Shown in pieces: positions 35,998-46,566 of a stretch of DNA of 64,000 nt. Source of the DNA: Verminephrobacter eiseniae EF01-2 (GTDB lineage: Bacteria > Pseudomonadota > Gammaproteobacteria > Burkholderiales > Burkholderiaceae_C); the NCBI RefSeq assembly GCF_000015565.1, contig NC_008786.1:1116001-1180000 (forward strand), given 5' to 3'. The notes below the pieces were generated by a model. The model was not told the DNA's origin. It made no database searches and was given only the letters and a program-made list of their open reading frames with translations. The position numbers and the translations under genes were made by a program. Position 1 is the stretch's first letter, and each line of letters opens with the position of its first letter.

Positions 35998-37293
35998 CTA
36001 TGGTTCCTCCAGGGCCTTGCCGGCGGCCTTTTTCCAGGCGCTGGCGGCGGCGCTGTCGTCGCCGCGCTGCTCTGCCAGTTCGGCCAGGTGGCGCCAGGCG
36101 CTGGCGCGCAGGCTGGCGTCGGTCAATTGTTGGCTGGCCTGGGTCAGCAACTGCTGGGACTTGCCCCACAACTGGTGTTTCAGGCAGGCCATGCCGGCCA
36201 GGTATTGCAGCCGGGCATCGCGCGGCTGGGCCTGCTGGGCCGATTCGATGCGCGCCAGCCAGGCGGCGTCGAGCGCATCGAGTCCGGCGGCCTCCAGGGT
36301 CTGCACCAGCATCAGGGCGTGCTGGTCGGTCAGTGCGCCGGGCTGTTCGAGCATGCGCTCCCATACCGGCAGCAGCCAGGCGCGCACCTGGCTGGCAGCG
36401 CCGCCCAATGCGGCCAATTGCCGGGCGGCGTGGATGGCCAGTTCGGGCATCTGGCGCTCGGCACTTTCCAGCCCCTGCCAGATCTGCTGCAACTGCGCGC
36501 TGTCGCGCGCGCCGTGGATCAGTTCGGTGGCCAGGCTGCGCACCAGACTTTGTGCGGCGTCGGGCGAGAACGCGCGGTGCTTGCCCAGCAGGCGCGCGGT
36601 GTCGAGCGCCTCTTGGGTCTGGCGCGCCAGCCGCGCGGCTCTGAGTTTGATGCGCAGCGCCAGCGTGCGCCGCGCGGCGCCCTGCGACAGGGCGGCGAGC
36701 CGTTCGAGCGCGGCGTCCGGATCGCGCTCGTCGAGCGACCAGTGCGCGGCGCGCATCTGTATGCCTTCGCGCAGTTCCTGCTCGTTCGCGCTGCCGCCGG
36801 CCGGGGTCTGTTGCAGGGCTCGATGCCAGTGGCTTTCGCGCAGCGCGCGGTCTTGCAGCGCATGCGAGGATTCGGCGGCAATCATGTGGGCCAGCGCGCG
36901 CAGTTGGCGCGCATGGGGCGTGGCGGCGGCCCCGCTGGCGGCCAGGGCCTGTTCTTGCGCCAGCGCGGCCGCGGCGGTCTTGCGCGCGCGCAGGAAGCGG
37001 CCGCCGAGCATATGGGTCAGCGCATCGAGCAGCGCGCCGTGCATGGCGCGCTCTTTTTGCTGCTGGCGCCAGCGGCGCGCCTGGCGCGGCAATTCCAGCA
37101 GCGCGGCCAATGCGCGCAGCGCCGCGTGCCATATGGCGAAGCTGCAGGCCAGCAGCAGCAGCACCAGGTTTAGCGACAGGTCGATGCGGTAGGGCGGCCA
37201 GTACAGCGTGACCGTGCCCTGGTTGTTGCCGGCAAACAGCGCCACGGCCACGGCCACGGCAAACAAGCTCAGGAGCCACAGGGCGGCGCGCAT
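35998..37293 (-). CDS. hemY: HemY-type TPR membrane protein of the heme operon
   Basis: The 431-aa product has two N-terminal membrane helices (MRAALWLLSLFAVAVAVALF and LVLLLLACSFAIWHAALRAL), the HemY_N domain, then a long helical TPR-like periplasmic or cytoplasmic region rich in Ala/Gln/Arg. It is the proteobacterial HemY associated with hemCDX, not the Bacillus protoporphyrinogen oxidase of the same name. Its exact role in late heme or envelope biology is not settled. It is 16 bp downstream of hemX. Confidence 0.92.
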   Translation of the reverse strand: MRAALWLLSLFAVAVAVALFAGNNQGTVTLYWPPYRIDLSLNLVLLLLACSFAIWHAALRALAALLELPRQARRWRQQQKERAMHGALLDALTHMLGGRFLRARKTAAAALAQEQALAASGAAATPHARQLRALAHMIAAESSHALQDRALRESHWHRALQQTPAGGSANEQELREGIQMRAAHWSLDERDPDAALERLAALSQGAARRTLALRIKLRAARLARQTQEALDTARLLGKHRAFSPDAAQSLVRSLATELIHGARDSAQLQQIWQGLESAERQMPELAIHAARQLAALGGAASQVRAWLLPVWERMLEQPGALTDQHALMLVQTLEAAGLDALDAAWLARIESAQQAQPRDARLQYLAGMACLKHQLWGKSQQLLTQASQQLTDASLRASAWRHLAELAEQRGDDSAAASAWKKAAGKALEEP

Positions 37294-37309
37294 CGGGGGC
37301 GGTCCGCCT

Positions 37310-38383
37310 TCAGCGCCCTGCGGCGGCCGTGGCCAGCGCAGAGAGGGTTTCGTCCAGGCGCGGCAACGGGGCGGCCCTCATGCCGGCCTGGGCCTGTTGC
37401 AGCATCGAGGCCGCGTATTGTGTGCGGCGCGATGCGGGGTCGAAATACTTGTTCAATGCGGCGGTGGCGGCGTTCAGGTCGGCCCGGGCCGCGTCGAACT
37501 GGCGCGCCAGCAGGCCCAGGCGCGCATTGAGCAGCTTGAGCTTGAGGTTTTCGCGCAGAAAAAAGCCCTGTTCGGGCGCCAGCAAAATGGCTTCGGGCTG
37601 GTCGATGCGGCTGACCCGGGCCAGGCCCCGGACCTCGTCGCGCACCACTTCCCAGCCGTTTTGCAGCGCCGCGTGCCACCAGGCCGGCCGGCCTTGGTGG
37701 GCCGGCTGCGCGGCAGGGGTGGCGCCAGACAGGCCGGACTGCCGCCTGCCGGCCGCGACCTGGGCCACGGCGTTTTGCACCGGTAGCTCGTCGACCTGGC
37801 GCACCAGATCGTCGAGCCGGGCCAGCAGGCCGGCGGTGTCGGTGACGCTGGCGCGGCCCAGGCGATCGAGGTCGTTGTCCATCGCGCGTTGCACCGGGGC
37901 CAGGCGCGGCTGGGCGGCGCGTTCCATGCGCTGCTGGGCGCTTTTGAGCGCGGCCACCAGGGGTTCGAGACTGCCGGTGAGCTGCGCTTGTTGTTGCGCC
38001 AGCCGCACGGCCGATTCGATGTCCACCACCAGGTTCTCATCGCGCGAGCGCGACAGGCTCTGCATCAGTTCTTCGAGCTGGCTGCGCTGCAGCGCCACTT
38101 CGCTGATCCGGGTTTCGGCGACCGACAGCCTGGCAGCGCTCTCGCGCACCAGTTCTTGCGCCTGCCGGGCCATGGTGCGGGCCTCGATGGCCAGCGCGCC
38201 CGATTCCGCCGACTGGCGGGCCAGTTGTTCCTGGATGGCGCCGAGCTTTTGCCACAGCATGCCGCTGCTCAGCGCGGCGGCTGCGGCGATGGTGCCCAGC
38301 ACGGTGATGGCCAGACTGCTGCGCCAGGTGGCAAAGACCGATGCGGCGGGGGGCGGATCGTTGGCGGACGATACGGGGCTCAT
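37310..38383 (-). CDS. hemX: HemX-family protein (putative uroporphyrinogen III C-methyltransferase)
   Basis: The start MSPVSSANDPPPAASVFA at 38383 overlaps the hemD stop by 4 nt. The 357-aa protein has one membrane helix (LAITVLGTIAAAAALSSGML), a long coiled coil (about residues 50-130) and a C-terminal HemX domain (GWEVVRDEVRGLARVSRIDQ, LLAPEQGFFLRENLKLKLLN). Despite its common name it lacks an obvious SAM-methyltransferase domain, so a structural or regulatory role in heme synthesis is more likely than catalysis. Confidence 0.92.
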   Translation of the reverse strand: MSPVSSANDPPPAASVFATWRSSLAITVLGTIAAAAALSSGMLWQKLGAIQEQLARQSAESGALAIEARTMARQAQELVRESAARLSVAETRISEVALQRSQLEELMQSLSRSRDENLVVDIESAVRLAQQQAQLTGSLEPLVAALKSAQQRMERAAQPRLAPVQRAMDNDLDRLGRASVTDTAGLLARLDDLVRQVDELPVQNAVAQVAAGRRQSGLSGATPAAQPAHQGRPAWWHAALQNGWEVVRDEVRGLARVSRIDQPEAILLAPEQGFFLRENLKLKLLNARLGLLARQFDAARADLNAATAALNKYFDPASRRTQYAASMLQQAQAGMRAAPLPRLDETLSALATAAAGR

Positions 38384-39228
38384 GCGGCCGATTCTATCGA
38401 GGCGAGCACCTCGCGCAGTGCCGGGCGGCATTCCCGAACGCGGCCAAAGCCCGCTGCCCGGGCCGCCTGGGCGATGCGCGGGTGCGTGGCCAGGGCCTGC
38501 GCTGCCGTCCAGCGCTGGGCGGGCAGGGCCGTTGCCAGGTGGGCCAGGGCTTCGGCGCTGCTGAGCAGCCAGACCGAGCCGTCCTGCGCTGCCTGTCGTG
38601 CCAGCGTCAGCTCGGCCGCGCTGAGCCGGGGCGCGCTGCGCTCGTAGGCCGGCAGCCATTGCACCTGCCCGCCGGCTGCGCCGATCTGGCGTGCCAGCCA
38701 GTCGCGGCCTTGGTGGCCCTGGCGGCCCTGGTGGTCTTGTGCGCTGGCAGGGGCGCCCCGGCTGCGGCCATGCACGATCAGCACGCGGTCGCCGGGCCGG
38801 ACTTGCGCGGCGACCTGTTGCCACAGCGCCCGGGAGTCGAACTGCGCGGCCTCGGGCGCCGGGCGGTCGATGCACTGGCGCGCAATGCCGGCTTGCAGCA
38901 GCGCGCAGGCGGTGCCGGGGCCGGGCGCCCAGGCCCTGGTTTTCGTGGCGCCGAGCGCCTGCGCTGCCGGCGCCAGTGGTCCCTCATCGGAGGCAAAGAA
39001 ATGGGCGACGGCGTTGCTGCTGACGAACATCAGCGCCCGGTAGGGTGGGCGCTGGTGCGCAAGCTGCGCGCGCGCGGCGCGCAGCGCCTGTTGCGCGGCG
39101 GGGTCGGTGCAGGGGGCGATGGCGATCAGCGGCAGCGCGGCGGCGCTGATGCCATGCGCGCCCAGTTGCGCCACCCAGTGCGCGGCCTCGCGGGCGGGCC
39201 GCGTGACGATCACCCGGGCCACGGTCAT
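38380..39228 (-). CDS. hemD: Uroporphyrinogen-III synthase
   Basis: The 282-aa enzyme cyclises hydroxymethylbilane to uroporphyrinogen III. It begins MTVARVIVTRPAREAAHWVA, with the first lobe typical of HemD (LIAIAPCTDP, LMFVSSNAVAHFF) and the hinge and second lobe VQWLPAYERSAPRLS and VWLLSSAEALAHL. HemD is poorly conserved, so the position between hemC (5 bp) and hemX is strong support. Confidence 0.93.
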   Translation of the reverse strand: MTVARVIVTRPAREAAHWVAQLGAHGISAAALPLIAIAPCTDPAAQQALRAARAQLAHQRPPYRALMFVSSNAVAHFFASDEGPLAPAAQALGATKTRAWAPGPGTACALLQAGIARQCIDRPAPEAAQFDSRALWQQVAAQVRPGDRVLIVHGRSRGAPASAQDHQGRQGHQGRDWLARQIGAAGGQVQWLPAYERSAPRLSAAELTLARQAAQDGSVWLLSSAEALAHLATALPAQRWTAAQALATHPRIAQAARAAGFGRVRECRPALREVLASIESAA

Positions 39229-39233
39229 GGCGC

Positions 39234-40280
39234 TCAGCGGCGATGGCTCAGGCCATCGGCCGGGGTATGGCCCAGGTCGTGGCCCAGGTCATGGGCCAAA
39301 TCGTGGACTGGATCGTGCACCAGACCGTGGGCCGGATCGTGCACCGGAACCAGGGGCCGGGCACCGTCCGCACACAGGCGCCGGGCCAGCGCGCTGCCCA
39401 GGGCCTCGGCCTGCGCCAGCGTGGTGACGGTGGCGCTCGCTTGCGCGCGCACCAGGGGGGCTTGTCCCTGCGGGTCGCCCCAGGCGGCATCGAGCTGCAG
39501 CACGGCGCCATGGAACTGGCCATATGCCGCCAGCGGCATGGAGCAACTGCCGCCCATGGCCCGGCTCACGGCACGCTCGGCAGCCACGGCCAGCCAGCTC
39601 GGCTGGTGTGCCAGCGCGGCCAGCGCGGCGCACAGGTCTTGGCGCTCGCTGCGCACTTCGATGCCCAATGCGCCCTGGCCGGCGGCGGGCAGCAGCGCGG
39701 CGGGCGCGAACGGGGCGCGGATGCGTGCTTCGAGCCCCAGGCGTTTGAGGCCGGCGACCGCGAGCACGATGGCCTGGTACTGGCCTGCGTCGAGCTTGCG
39801 CAGGCGCGTGTCGAGGTTGCCGCGCAGCGGCTCCATGCGCAGGTCGGGCCGCAGGGCTTGCAGCAGCGCCTGGCGGCGCAGGCTGGAGGTGCCGACGACG
39901 GCGCCCGGGGGCAGGGCTTCGAGCGTGGCGTATTGCGGCGAGACCCAGGCATCGCGCGGGTCTTCGCGTTCGAGCACGCAGGCCAGCGCAAAGCCGGCGG
40001 GCAGTTCCATCGGCATGTCCTTGAGCGAATGCACGGCGATGTCGGCGCGGCCTTCGGCGAGCGCCGCTTCCAGTTCTTTGACGAACAGCCCCTTGCCGCC
40101 CACCTTGGACAGCGAGCGGTCCAGAATCTGGTCGCCCCGGGTCGTCATGCCCAGCAGTTGCACGCTGTGGCCCCGGGCCTGGAGCAGGGCTTGCACATGC
40201 CCGGCCTGCCAGAGGGCCAGGCGGCTGGCGCGCGTGGCGATGACGATCGGAGAGGGGCGCGTGCGGCTCAAGTTCGTCAC
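39234..40280 (-). CDS. hemC: Porphobilinogen deaminase with repeat-derived C-terminal tail
   Basis: HemC joins four porphobilinogens into hydroxymethylbilane using a dipyrromethane cofactor. The GTG start at 40280 gives 348 aa. Family motifs include [56 protein letters not shown] and the cofactor-binding Cys in [12 protein letters not shown]. The body ends near [13 protein letters not shown]. It is then extended by about 35 residues made of His-Asp-Pro/Leu repeats ([20 protein letters not shown]), encoded by 12-nt tandem units. It is the first gene of hemCDXY and divergent from ppc with a 97-bp promoter region. Confidence 0.95.
   Translation of the reverse strand: MTNLSRTRPSPIVIATRASRLALWQAGHVQALLQARGHSVQLLGMTTRGDQILDRSLSKVGGKGLFVKELEAALAEGRADIAVHSLKDMPMELPAGFALACVLEREDPRDAWVSPQYATLEALPPGAVVGTSSLRRQALLQALRPDLRMEPLRGNLDTRLRKLDAGQYQAIVLAVAGLKRLGLEARIRAPFAPAALLPAAGQGALGIEVRSERQDLCAALAALAHQPSWLAVAAERAVSRAMGGSCSMPLAAYGQFHGAVLQLDAAWGDPQGQAPLVRAQASATVTTLAQAEALGSALARRLCADGARPLVPVHDPAHGLVHDPVHDLAHDLGHDLGHTPADGLSHRR
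39267..39350 (-). repeat. 12-nt degenerate tandem repeat at the 3' end of hemC
   Basis: Seven 12-nt units, diverged from a form like GTGGCCCAGGTC on the plus strand, encode a His/Asp-rich C-terminal tail. Since 12 is a multiple of three, the frame is retained. Confidence 0.85.
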
Positions 40281-40377
40281 CTGCGGGTCATCATGGGGCC
40301 GGCGATGCTAGCATGGCGCGCGCCGGAACCGCCCCCGCCCTCCACCCTCCCCTTCGAGTCCCTGCCGGAGATACCGC

Positions 40378-43170
40378 ATGCAACCAGCCGACAAGGATCT
40401 GCCGCTGATGGACGACATCCGCCTGCTCGGGCGCATCCTGGGGGACGTGATCCGCGAGCAGGAGGGGCCCCGGGTCTACGCGCTGGTCGAGCAGGTGCGC
40501 AAACTCTCGGTGAGCTTTCGCCGCGATGCCGACCAGGAGGCCGACCGCGCGCTCAAGAAGCTGCTCGAGTCGCTGTCGACCGGGCAGACGGTGGGGGTGA
40601 TCCGCGCCTTCACCTACTTCAGCCATCTGGCCAACCTGGCCGAAGACCGCCACCGCATTCGCCGCCGCGCGGTGCACGAGCGCGCCGGCGACACCCAGGA
40701 GGGCAGCATCGAACTGGCCCTGGCGCGCCTGCGCGCGGCCGGCATTGCGCCCCAGACCATCGCGCAGACGCTGGCCGGCAGCCATGTGGCCCCGGTGCTC
40801 ACGGCCCACCCGACCGAGGTGCAGCGCAAGAGCATTCTCGACGCCGAGCGCAGCATCGCCCAATTGCTGGCCGAGCGCGACGACATCCAGGCGCGCGCCC
40901 GCTTGTACGACGGCGCCAACGATGCGCTGACCCCGCGCGCGCTGGCCGCCAACGAGGCCCTGCTGCGCGCCCGCGTGACCCAGCTCTGGCAAACGCGGCT
41001 GCTGCGCTACAGCAAGCTCACGGTGGCCGACGAGATCGAGAACGCGCTGTCTTATTACGAGGCCACCTTCTTGCGCGAGATCCCCGAGATCTATGCCGCG
41101 CTGGAAAACGCGCTCGGCCAGCACCCGGTGCACAGTTTTTTGCGCATGGGCCAGTGGATTGGCGGCGACCGCGACGGCAACCCCAACGCCACCGCGCAGA
41201 CCCTGCAATACGCGCTGGGCCGCCAGGCCGAGGTGGCGCTGCGCCACTACCTGACCGAGGTGCATTACCTGGGCGGCGAGCTCTCGCTGTCTACGCGCCT
41301 GGTGCAGGTCTCGGCCCCGATGCAGGCGCTGGCGCTGCGCTCGCCCGACCGCAACGAGCATCGCCAGGACGAACCCTACCGCCTGGCGCTGACCGGCATC
41401 TACGCCCGCCTGGCCGCGACGCTCAAGGCGCTGACCGGCGGCGAGGCGGCGCGCCATGCGGTCGCGCCGCAGAACGCTTACGCCAGTGCGCAGGAGTTTC
41501 TGGCCGATCTGCGCGTGATCGAGGACTCGCTGACAGCGCACCATGGCGCGGCGCTGGCCGCAGGGCGCCTGCACCCGCTGATCCGCGCCGTGCAGGTGTT
41601 CGGTTTTCACCTGGCGACGGTGGATCTGCGCCAAAGCTCCGACAAGCACGAGCTGGTGGTGGCCGAACTGCTGGCCACGGCCCGCGTCCAGGAGCGCTAC
41701 GCCGATCTGCCCGAAGCCGGCAAGCGCGCGCTGCTGATCCGGCTGCTCAACGATGCGCGCCCGTTGCGCGTCGTCGGCGCGCGGTATTCGGCGCATGCGC
41801 AGGGCGAGTTGGCGATTTTCGAGACCGCCCGCGCGCTGCGCGAGCGCTTTGGCGCCGAGGCGATACGCCACTACATCATCAGCCACACCGAGACCATGAG
41901 CGACCTGCTGGAGGTGTTGCTGCTGCACAAGGAGGTGGGCCTGATGAGCGGCACGCTCGATGATGCCGCAGCGCGCAACCAGCTGATCGTCGTGCCGCTG
42001 TTCGAGACCATCGCCGACCTGCGCAACGCCGCGCCGATCATGCGCGAGTTCTACGCCTTGCCCGGCGTGGCAGCGCTGGTGCAACGCAGCGGGGGCGAGC
42101 AGGACATCATGCTCGGCTACTCCGACAGCAACAAGGACGGCGGCATCTTCACCAGCAACTGGGAGCTGTACCGCGCCGAGATTGCGCTGGTGCAACTGTT
42201 CGACGAGCTGGCCGCCAGCCACGGCATCCAACTGCGCATGTTCCATGGCCGTGGCGGCACCGTGGGCCGGGGCGGCGGCCCGAGTTACCAGGCCATCCTG
42301 GCGCAGCCCCCGGGCACCGTGCGCGGGCAGATCCGGCTGACCGAGCAGGGCGAGGTCATCGCCTCCAAGTACGCCAACCCCGAGATCGGCCGCCGCAACC
42401 TCGAAATCCTGGTCGCCGCCACGCTCGAAGCCACGCTGCTGCAACCGACCAAGCCGGCGCCCAAGACCTTTCTGGCAGCGGCCGGGCAACTCTCGCAGGC
42501 CAGCATGGCCGCTTACCGCGCGCTGGTGTATGAGACCCCGGGGTTCACCGAGTACTTCTTCAACGCCACGCCGATCCGCGAGATCGCCGAGCTCAACATC
42601 GGCTCGCGCCCCGCAGCGCGCAAGGCCAGCCAGAAGATCGAAGACCTGCGCGCCATTCCCTGGGGCTTCAGTTGGGGCCAATGCCGGCTGACGCTGCCCG
42701 GCTGGTACGGGTTTGGCGCGGCGGTGGCGGCCTTCGTGAACCTGCAAGGCAAGACCCCCGGGGCACAGTTGGCATTGCTGCAAAGGATGTACCGCCAATG
42801 GCCGTTCTTTCGCACGCTGCTGTCCAACATGGACATGGTGCTGGCCAAGAGCGACCTGGCGCTGGCCGGGCGCTACAGCGAACTGGTCAGCGACGCCCGC
42901 TTGCGCAAAAAGGTCTTTGCCGCCATCGAGGCCGAATGGCACAGCACCGCCGATGCGCTCAGCCGCATCACCGGCGACCAGCAGCGCCTGGCGCACAACA
43001 GCGCGCTGGCGCGCTCCATCAAGCACCGCTTCGCATACATCGACCCGCTGCACCATTTGCAGGTCGAACTGGTGCGCCGCTGGCGTGCCGGCCAGGATGA
43101 TGAGCGCGTGCAGACCGGAATCCACATCTCGATCAACGGGATCGCCGCAGGGCTGCGCAATACCGGGTGA
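40378..43170 (+). CDS. ppc: Phosphoenolpyruvate carboxylase
   Basis: The 930-aa anaplerotic enzyme converts PEP and bicarbonate to oxaloacetate. The start [20 protein letters not shown] is standard. Catalytic motifs [13 protein letters not shown] (His), [21 protein letters not shown] and [14 protein letters not shown] are intact and the C-terminus is the family-typical [10 protein letters not shown]. Allosteric control by acetyl-CoA and aspartate is expected from the family. Confidence 0.97.
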
Positions 43171-43254
43171 CGGGCGCGGCGCCCCGCGCTGCGCGTGTGG
43201 CGTGTGGCACACTCGCGCGCTTCGTGTTTTTTCTGGCGCTCCACAGATGCGCAG

Positions 43255-45639
43255 ATGCAGATGCAGCAGATCATTCGGCAGTTGGCCGCAGAAATCAGGG
43301 TTGGGGAACCACAGGTGCGCGCAGCGGTGGAACTGCTCGACGCGGGTGCCACGGTGCCCTTCATCGCGCGCTATCGCAAGGAGGCGACCGGCACGCTGGA
43401 CGACATACAACTGCGCGAACTGCAAGCGCGCCTGGCGTACCTGCGCGAGCTGCAAGAGCGCCGCGTCGCCGTCAGCAAGAGCATCGCCGAACAGGGCAAG
43501 CTCACCGACGCGCTGCGCGCCGCGATCGCCGCCGCGCCCACCAAGCAGGAACTCGAAGACCTGTACCTGCCGTACAAGCAAAAACGCCGCACCAAGGGCC
43601 AGATCGCGTGCGAATCCGGCATCGCGCCGCTGGCCGACAAGCTCTGGGCCGACCCCGGGCTGGACCCTGCGCAAGAAGCCCTCGCCTTCATCCGGCCGGC
43701 GCAACTGTCGGCCGATGGCAAGCCCGAGGCCGATTTTTCCACCGTGCCCGCCGTGCTCGACGGGGTGCGCGACATCCTGGCCGAGCGCTGGGCCGAAGAC
43801 GCCCGGCTGGTGCAAAGCCTGCGCGAATGGCTCTGGGCCGATGGCCTGCTGTGCAGCCGCAAGCTCGACGGCAAGGACGACAACGACCCGCAAGTGGCCA
43901 AGTTCCGCGACTACTTCGAATACGACGAGCCGATAGGCCGCGTGCCCTCGCACCGCGCGCTGGCCGTATTCCGCGGGCGCGCACTGGAGATCCTGCAAGC
44001 GCGGCTGGCGCTGCCCGTCGAGCCCGGGCCTGGCCAGCCCGGCGTCGCCGAAGGCCGGATCGCGCTGCACCTGGGCTGGAGCCATGCGGGCCGCCCGGCG
44101 GACGACCTGATCCGCAAATGCGTGACCTGGGCCTGGCGCGTCAAACTCAGCCTCTCGACCGAGCGCGAACTGTTTGCCCGCCTGCGCGAGGAGGCCGAAA
44201 AGGTGGCCATCAAAGTGTTTGCCGACAACCTGCGCGACCTGCTGCTGGCCGCGCCGGCCGGCCCCCGTGTGGTGATGGGGCTGGACCCGGGCATCCGCAC
44301 CGGCGTCAAAGTGGCCGTGGTCGACACCACCGGCAAACTGGTGGAAACCGCCACCGTCTACCCGCACGAGCCGCGCCGCGACTGGGACGGCGCGCTGCGC
44401 ACATTGGCCCGGCTGGCCGAAAAGCAGGGCGTGAGCCTGATCGCCATCGGCAACGGCAGCGCCAGCCGCGAGACCGACAAACTGGCCGCCGACCTGATCG
44501 CGCAGGCTGCCGGGCAAGGCCGCGCGATCGACAAAGTGGTGGTCAGCGAGGCCGGCGCCTCGGTGTACTCGGCCAGCGAATACGCATCGCAGGAACTGCC
44601 CGATGTCGACGTCAGCCTGCGTGGCGCCGCCAGCATTGCGCGCCGCCTGCAAGACCCGTTGGCCGAACTGGTCAAGATCGACCCCAAGAGCATAGGCGTG
44701 GGCCAGTACCAGCACGACGTGAACCAAAGCGAACTGGCCCGCACCCTGGGCACGGTGGTGGAAGACTGCGTGAATGCGGTGGGCGTGGACCTGAACACCG
44801 CCAGCGTGCCCCTGCTGAGCCGCGTCTCGGGCCTGTCGGCCAGCGTGGCCAAAGCCGTGGTGTGCTGGCGCGAGGCCCATGGCGCATTCAGGAGCCGCCG
44901 GCAACTGCTGGACGTGGCCGGCCTGGGGGCCAAGACCTTTGAGCAGAGCGCGGGCTTTTTGCGCATCCGTGGCGGCGAGAACCCGCTCGACATGACCGGC
45001 GTGCACCCCGAGACCTACCCGGTGATCGAGCAGATCATGGCCCGCACCGGCAAACCCGTGGCCGAACTGATGGGCCGCTGCGACATGCTCAAGACGCTCA
45101 GGCCGGAACTGTTTGCCAACGAAAAATTCGGCCTCATCACCGTTCGGGACATCCTGGCCGAACTGGAAAAGCCCGGCCGCGACCCGCGCCCGGACTTCAA
45201 GGTCGCCCGCTTCAACGACGGCGTGCAAGACATCACGGACTTGAAGGAGGGCATGGTGCTGGAAGGCACGGTCAGCAACGTGGCCCAGTTCGGCGCCTTC
45301 GTCGACCTGGGCGTGCACCAGGACGCGCTGGTGCATGTGAGCCAACTGGCGCACAAGTTCGTCAACGACGCCCGCGAAGTGGTCAAGACCGGCGCCATCG
45401 TCAAGGTGCGGGTGCTGGAGGTGGACCTGCCGCGCAAGCGCATCGCCCTGACGATGAAGCTCGACGCCGCGCCAGCGCGCCCGGCCGGCGAGCGCCATGC
45501 GCCGCGCGACAACCGCTATGCAGCGCCAGCGCGCAACCAGCAACCGCAGCGCCGTGCGCCCGGGCCGGCGCCGCAGTCGGCGATGGCCTCGGCATTTGCG
45601 AAGTTGCAACAGGCCAGGAACAGGTCGCCGGGCGGATAG
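43255..45639 (+). CDS. tex: RNA-binding transcription accessory protein Tex
   Basis: Tandem ATGs at 43255 and 43261 (MQMQQIIRQLAAEIRVGE) are more plausible than the upstream frame to 43195. The 794-aa protein has the Tex N-terminal HTH region, a YqgF-like RNase H domain (VMGLDPGIRTGVKVAVVDTT), two HhH motifs and a C-terminal S1 domain (GMVLEGTVSNVAQFGAFVDL). The tail after the S1 domain is rich in Pro/Arg/Ala. Tex binds nucleic acid and affects transcription of virulence and stress genes in several bacteria. Confidence 0.96.
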   Translation: MQMQQIIRQLAAEIRVGEPQVRAAVELLDAGATVPFIARYRKEATGTLDDIQLRELQARLAYLRELQERRVAVSKSIAEQGKLTDALRAAIAAAPTKQELEDLYLPYKQKRRTKGQIACESGIAPLADKLWADPGLDPAQEALAFIRPAQLSADGKPEADFSTVPAVLDGVRDILAERWAEDARLVQSLREWLWADGLLCSRKLDGKDDNDPQVAKFRDYFEYDEPIGRVPSHRALAVFRGRALEILQARLALPVEPGPGQPGVAEGRIALHLGWSHAGRPADDLIRKCVTWAWRVKLSLSTERELFARLREEAEKVAIKVFADNLRDLLLAAPAGPRVVMGLDPGIRTGVKVAVVDTTGKLVETATVYPHEPRRDWDGALRTLARLAEKQGVSLIAIGNGSASRETDKLAADLIAQAAGQGRAIDKVVVSEAGASVYSASEYASQELPDVDVSLRGAASIARRLQDPLAELVKIDPKSIGVGQYQHDVNQSELARTLGTVVEDCVNAVGVDLNTASVPLLSRVSGLSASVAKAVVCWREAHGAFRSRRQLLDVAGLGAKTFEQSAGFLRIRGGENPLDMTGVHPETYPVIEQIMARTGKPVAELMGRCDMLKTLRPELFANEKFGLITVRDILAELEKPGRDPRPDFKVARFNDGVQDITDLKEGMVLEGTVSNVAQFGAFVDLGVHQDALVHVSQLAHKFVNDAREVVKTGAIVKVRVLEVDLPRKRIALTMKLDAAPARPAGERHAPRDNRYAAPARNQQPQRRAPGPAPQSAMASAFAKLQQARNRSPGG

Positions 45640-45699
45640 CAGATCGGCGACCCCGCAGTCCATAATCGCCAGCACCCGAACCACTGGCGCCCTCATTCC

Positions 45700-46566
45700 A
45701 TGGAGCCGAACGCATTGCTGACCCAGGCCGGTGCCCATCCGGCGGCCCAGGTCGTGGCCTACTCGACGGCATTGCCCAGCCTGCCGCGCGCCGTGGCGCT
45801 GCTGATGAGCGAATTGGCCCACGAGCCGCCCTGCCTGCGGCGCCTGAACCAGATCTTTGGCACCGACCCGGCCCTCGCCGCCCGGCTGCTGGAGCAGGCC
45901 AATGCGTCGGCCATCGGGTTGCCGCGCCAGATCGCGGGCATTCCCGAAGCGCTGGCGCTGCTGGGCCAGGAGCAACTGCGCGCACTGGGCACCTCGGCGC
46001 CACTGGGCAGCGCGCGTTCGGTGCGGGGCGTGAACATGCGGCAGTTTTGGCGCTACAGCAGCAACACCGCCAGGCTGGCCCGCTCACTGGCCGGCATCGC
46101 GCACCAGAACCAGGTGGCCGCCTACACCGCCGGCCTGCTGCATGCGCTCGGTGAGTTGGTGATCCACCTGGCCGACCCGGAAAAGGCCCAGGCGGTCAAT
46201 ACCCTGGTGGCGCCGTTCGACCCGCGCCGCGACAAGATCGAGCAGCGCATCCTGGGCTACAACTACGGCCATGTGACGGCCGGCTGCGCGCGCCGCTGGC
46301 AATTGCCCGAAGTGGTGATCGACGCCTTGCAGCACCAGAGCGCGCCGTTTGACAACCAAGTCTATGAGCCGCTCGCAGGCATCCTGCACCTGGCCGCTTG
46401 GCGCGCCCGTGCCCGCGAGGCCGAAATGAGCGAAAAGGCAATCGCCGTGTCCTTCCCGGATGAAATCGGCCTGGCCTTGGGCCTGGACATCGACATGGTG
46501 CTGCAACAAGACCCGATCGACTGGAGCGTCCAATCCGTGGCCGCCGATCACGATTTGGATATATAG
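45700..46566 (+). CDS. HDOD-domain signalling protein
   Basis: The 288-aa product has a single HDOD domain (STALPSLPRAVALLMSELAH, FGTDPALAARLLEQANASAI, YTAGLLHALGELVIHL), a catalytically dead HD-type fold used as a protein-interaction scaffold in bacterial signal transduction. No GGDEF, EAL or receiver domain is fused. The partner is unknown. It lies 60 bp after tex. Confidence 0.9.
   Translation: MEPNALLTQAGAHPAAQVVAYSTALPSLPRAVALLMSELAHEPPCLRRLNQIFGTDPALAARLLEQANASAIGLPRQIAGIPEALALLGQEQLRALGTSAPLGSARSVRGVNMRQFWRYSSNTARLARSLAGIAHQNQVAAYTAGLLHALGELVIHLADPEKAQAVNTLVAPFDPRRDKIEQRILGYNYGHVTAGCARRWQLPEVVIDALQHQSAPFDNQVYEPLAGILHLAAWRARAREAEMSEKAIAVSFPDEIGLALGLDIDMVLQQDPIDWSVQSVAADHDLDI

Noticed and set aside
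40291..45975. An 1894-codon open frame on the minus strand opposite ppc and tex
   Set aside because: It is antisense to two complete conserved genes and low in recognisable motifs. In high-GC DNA such frames arise from codon bias.
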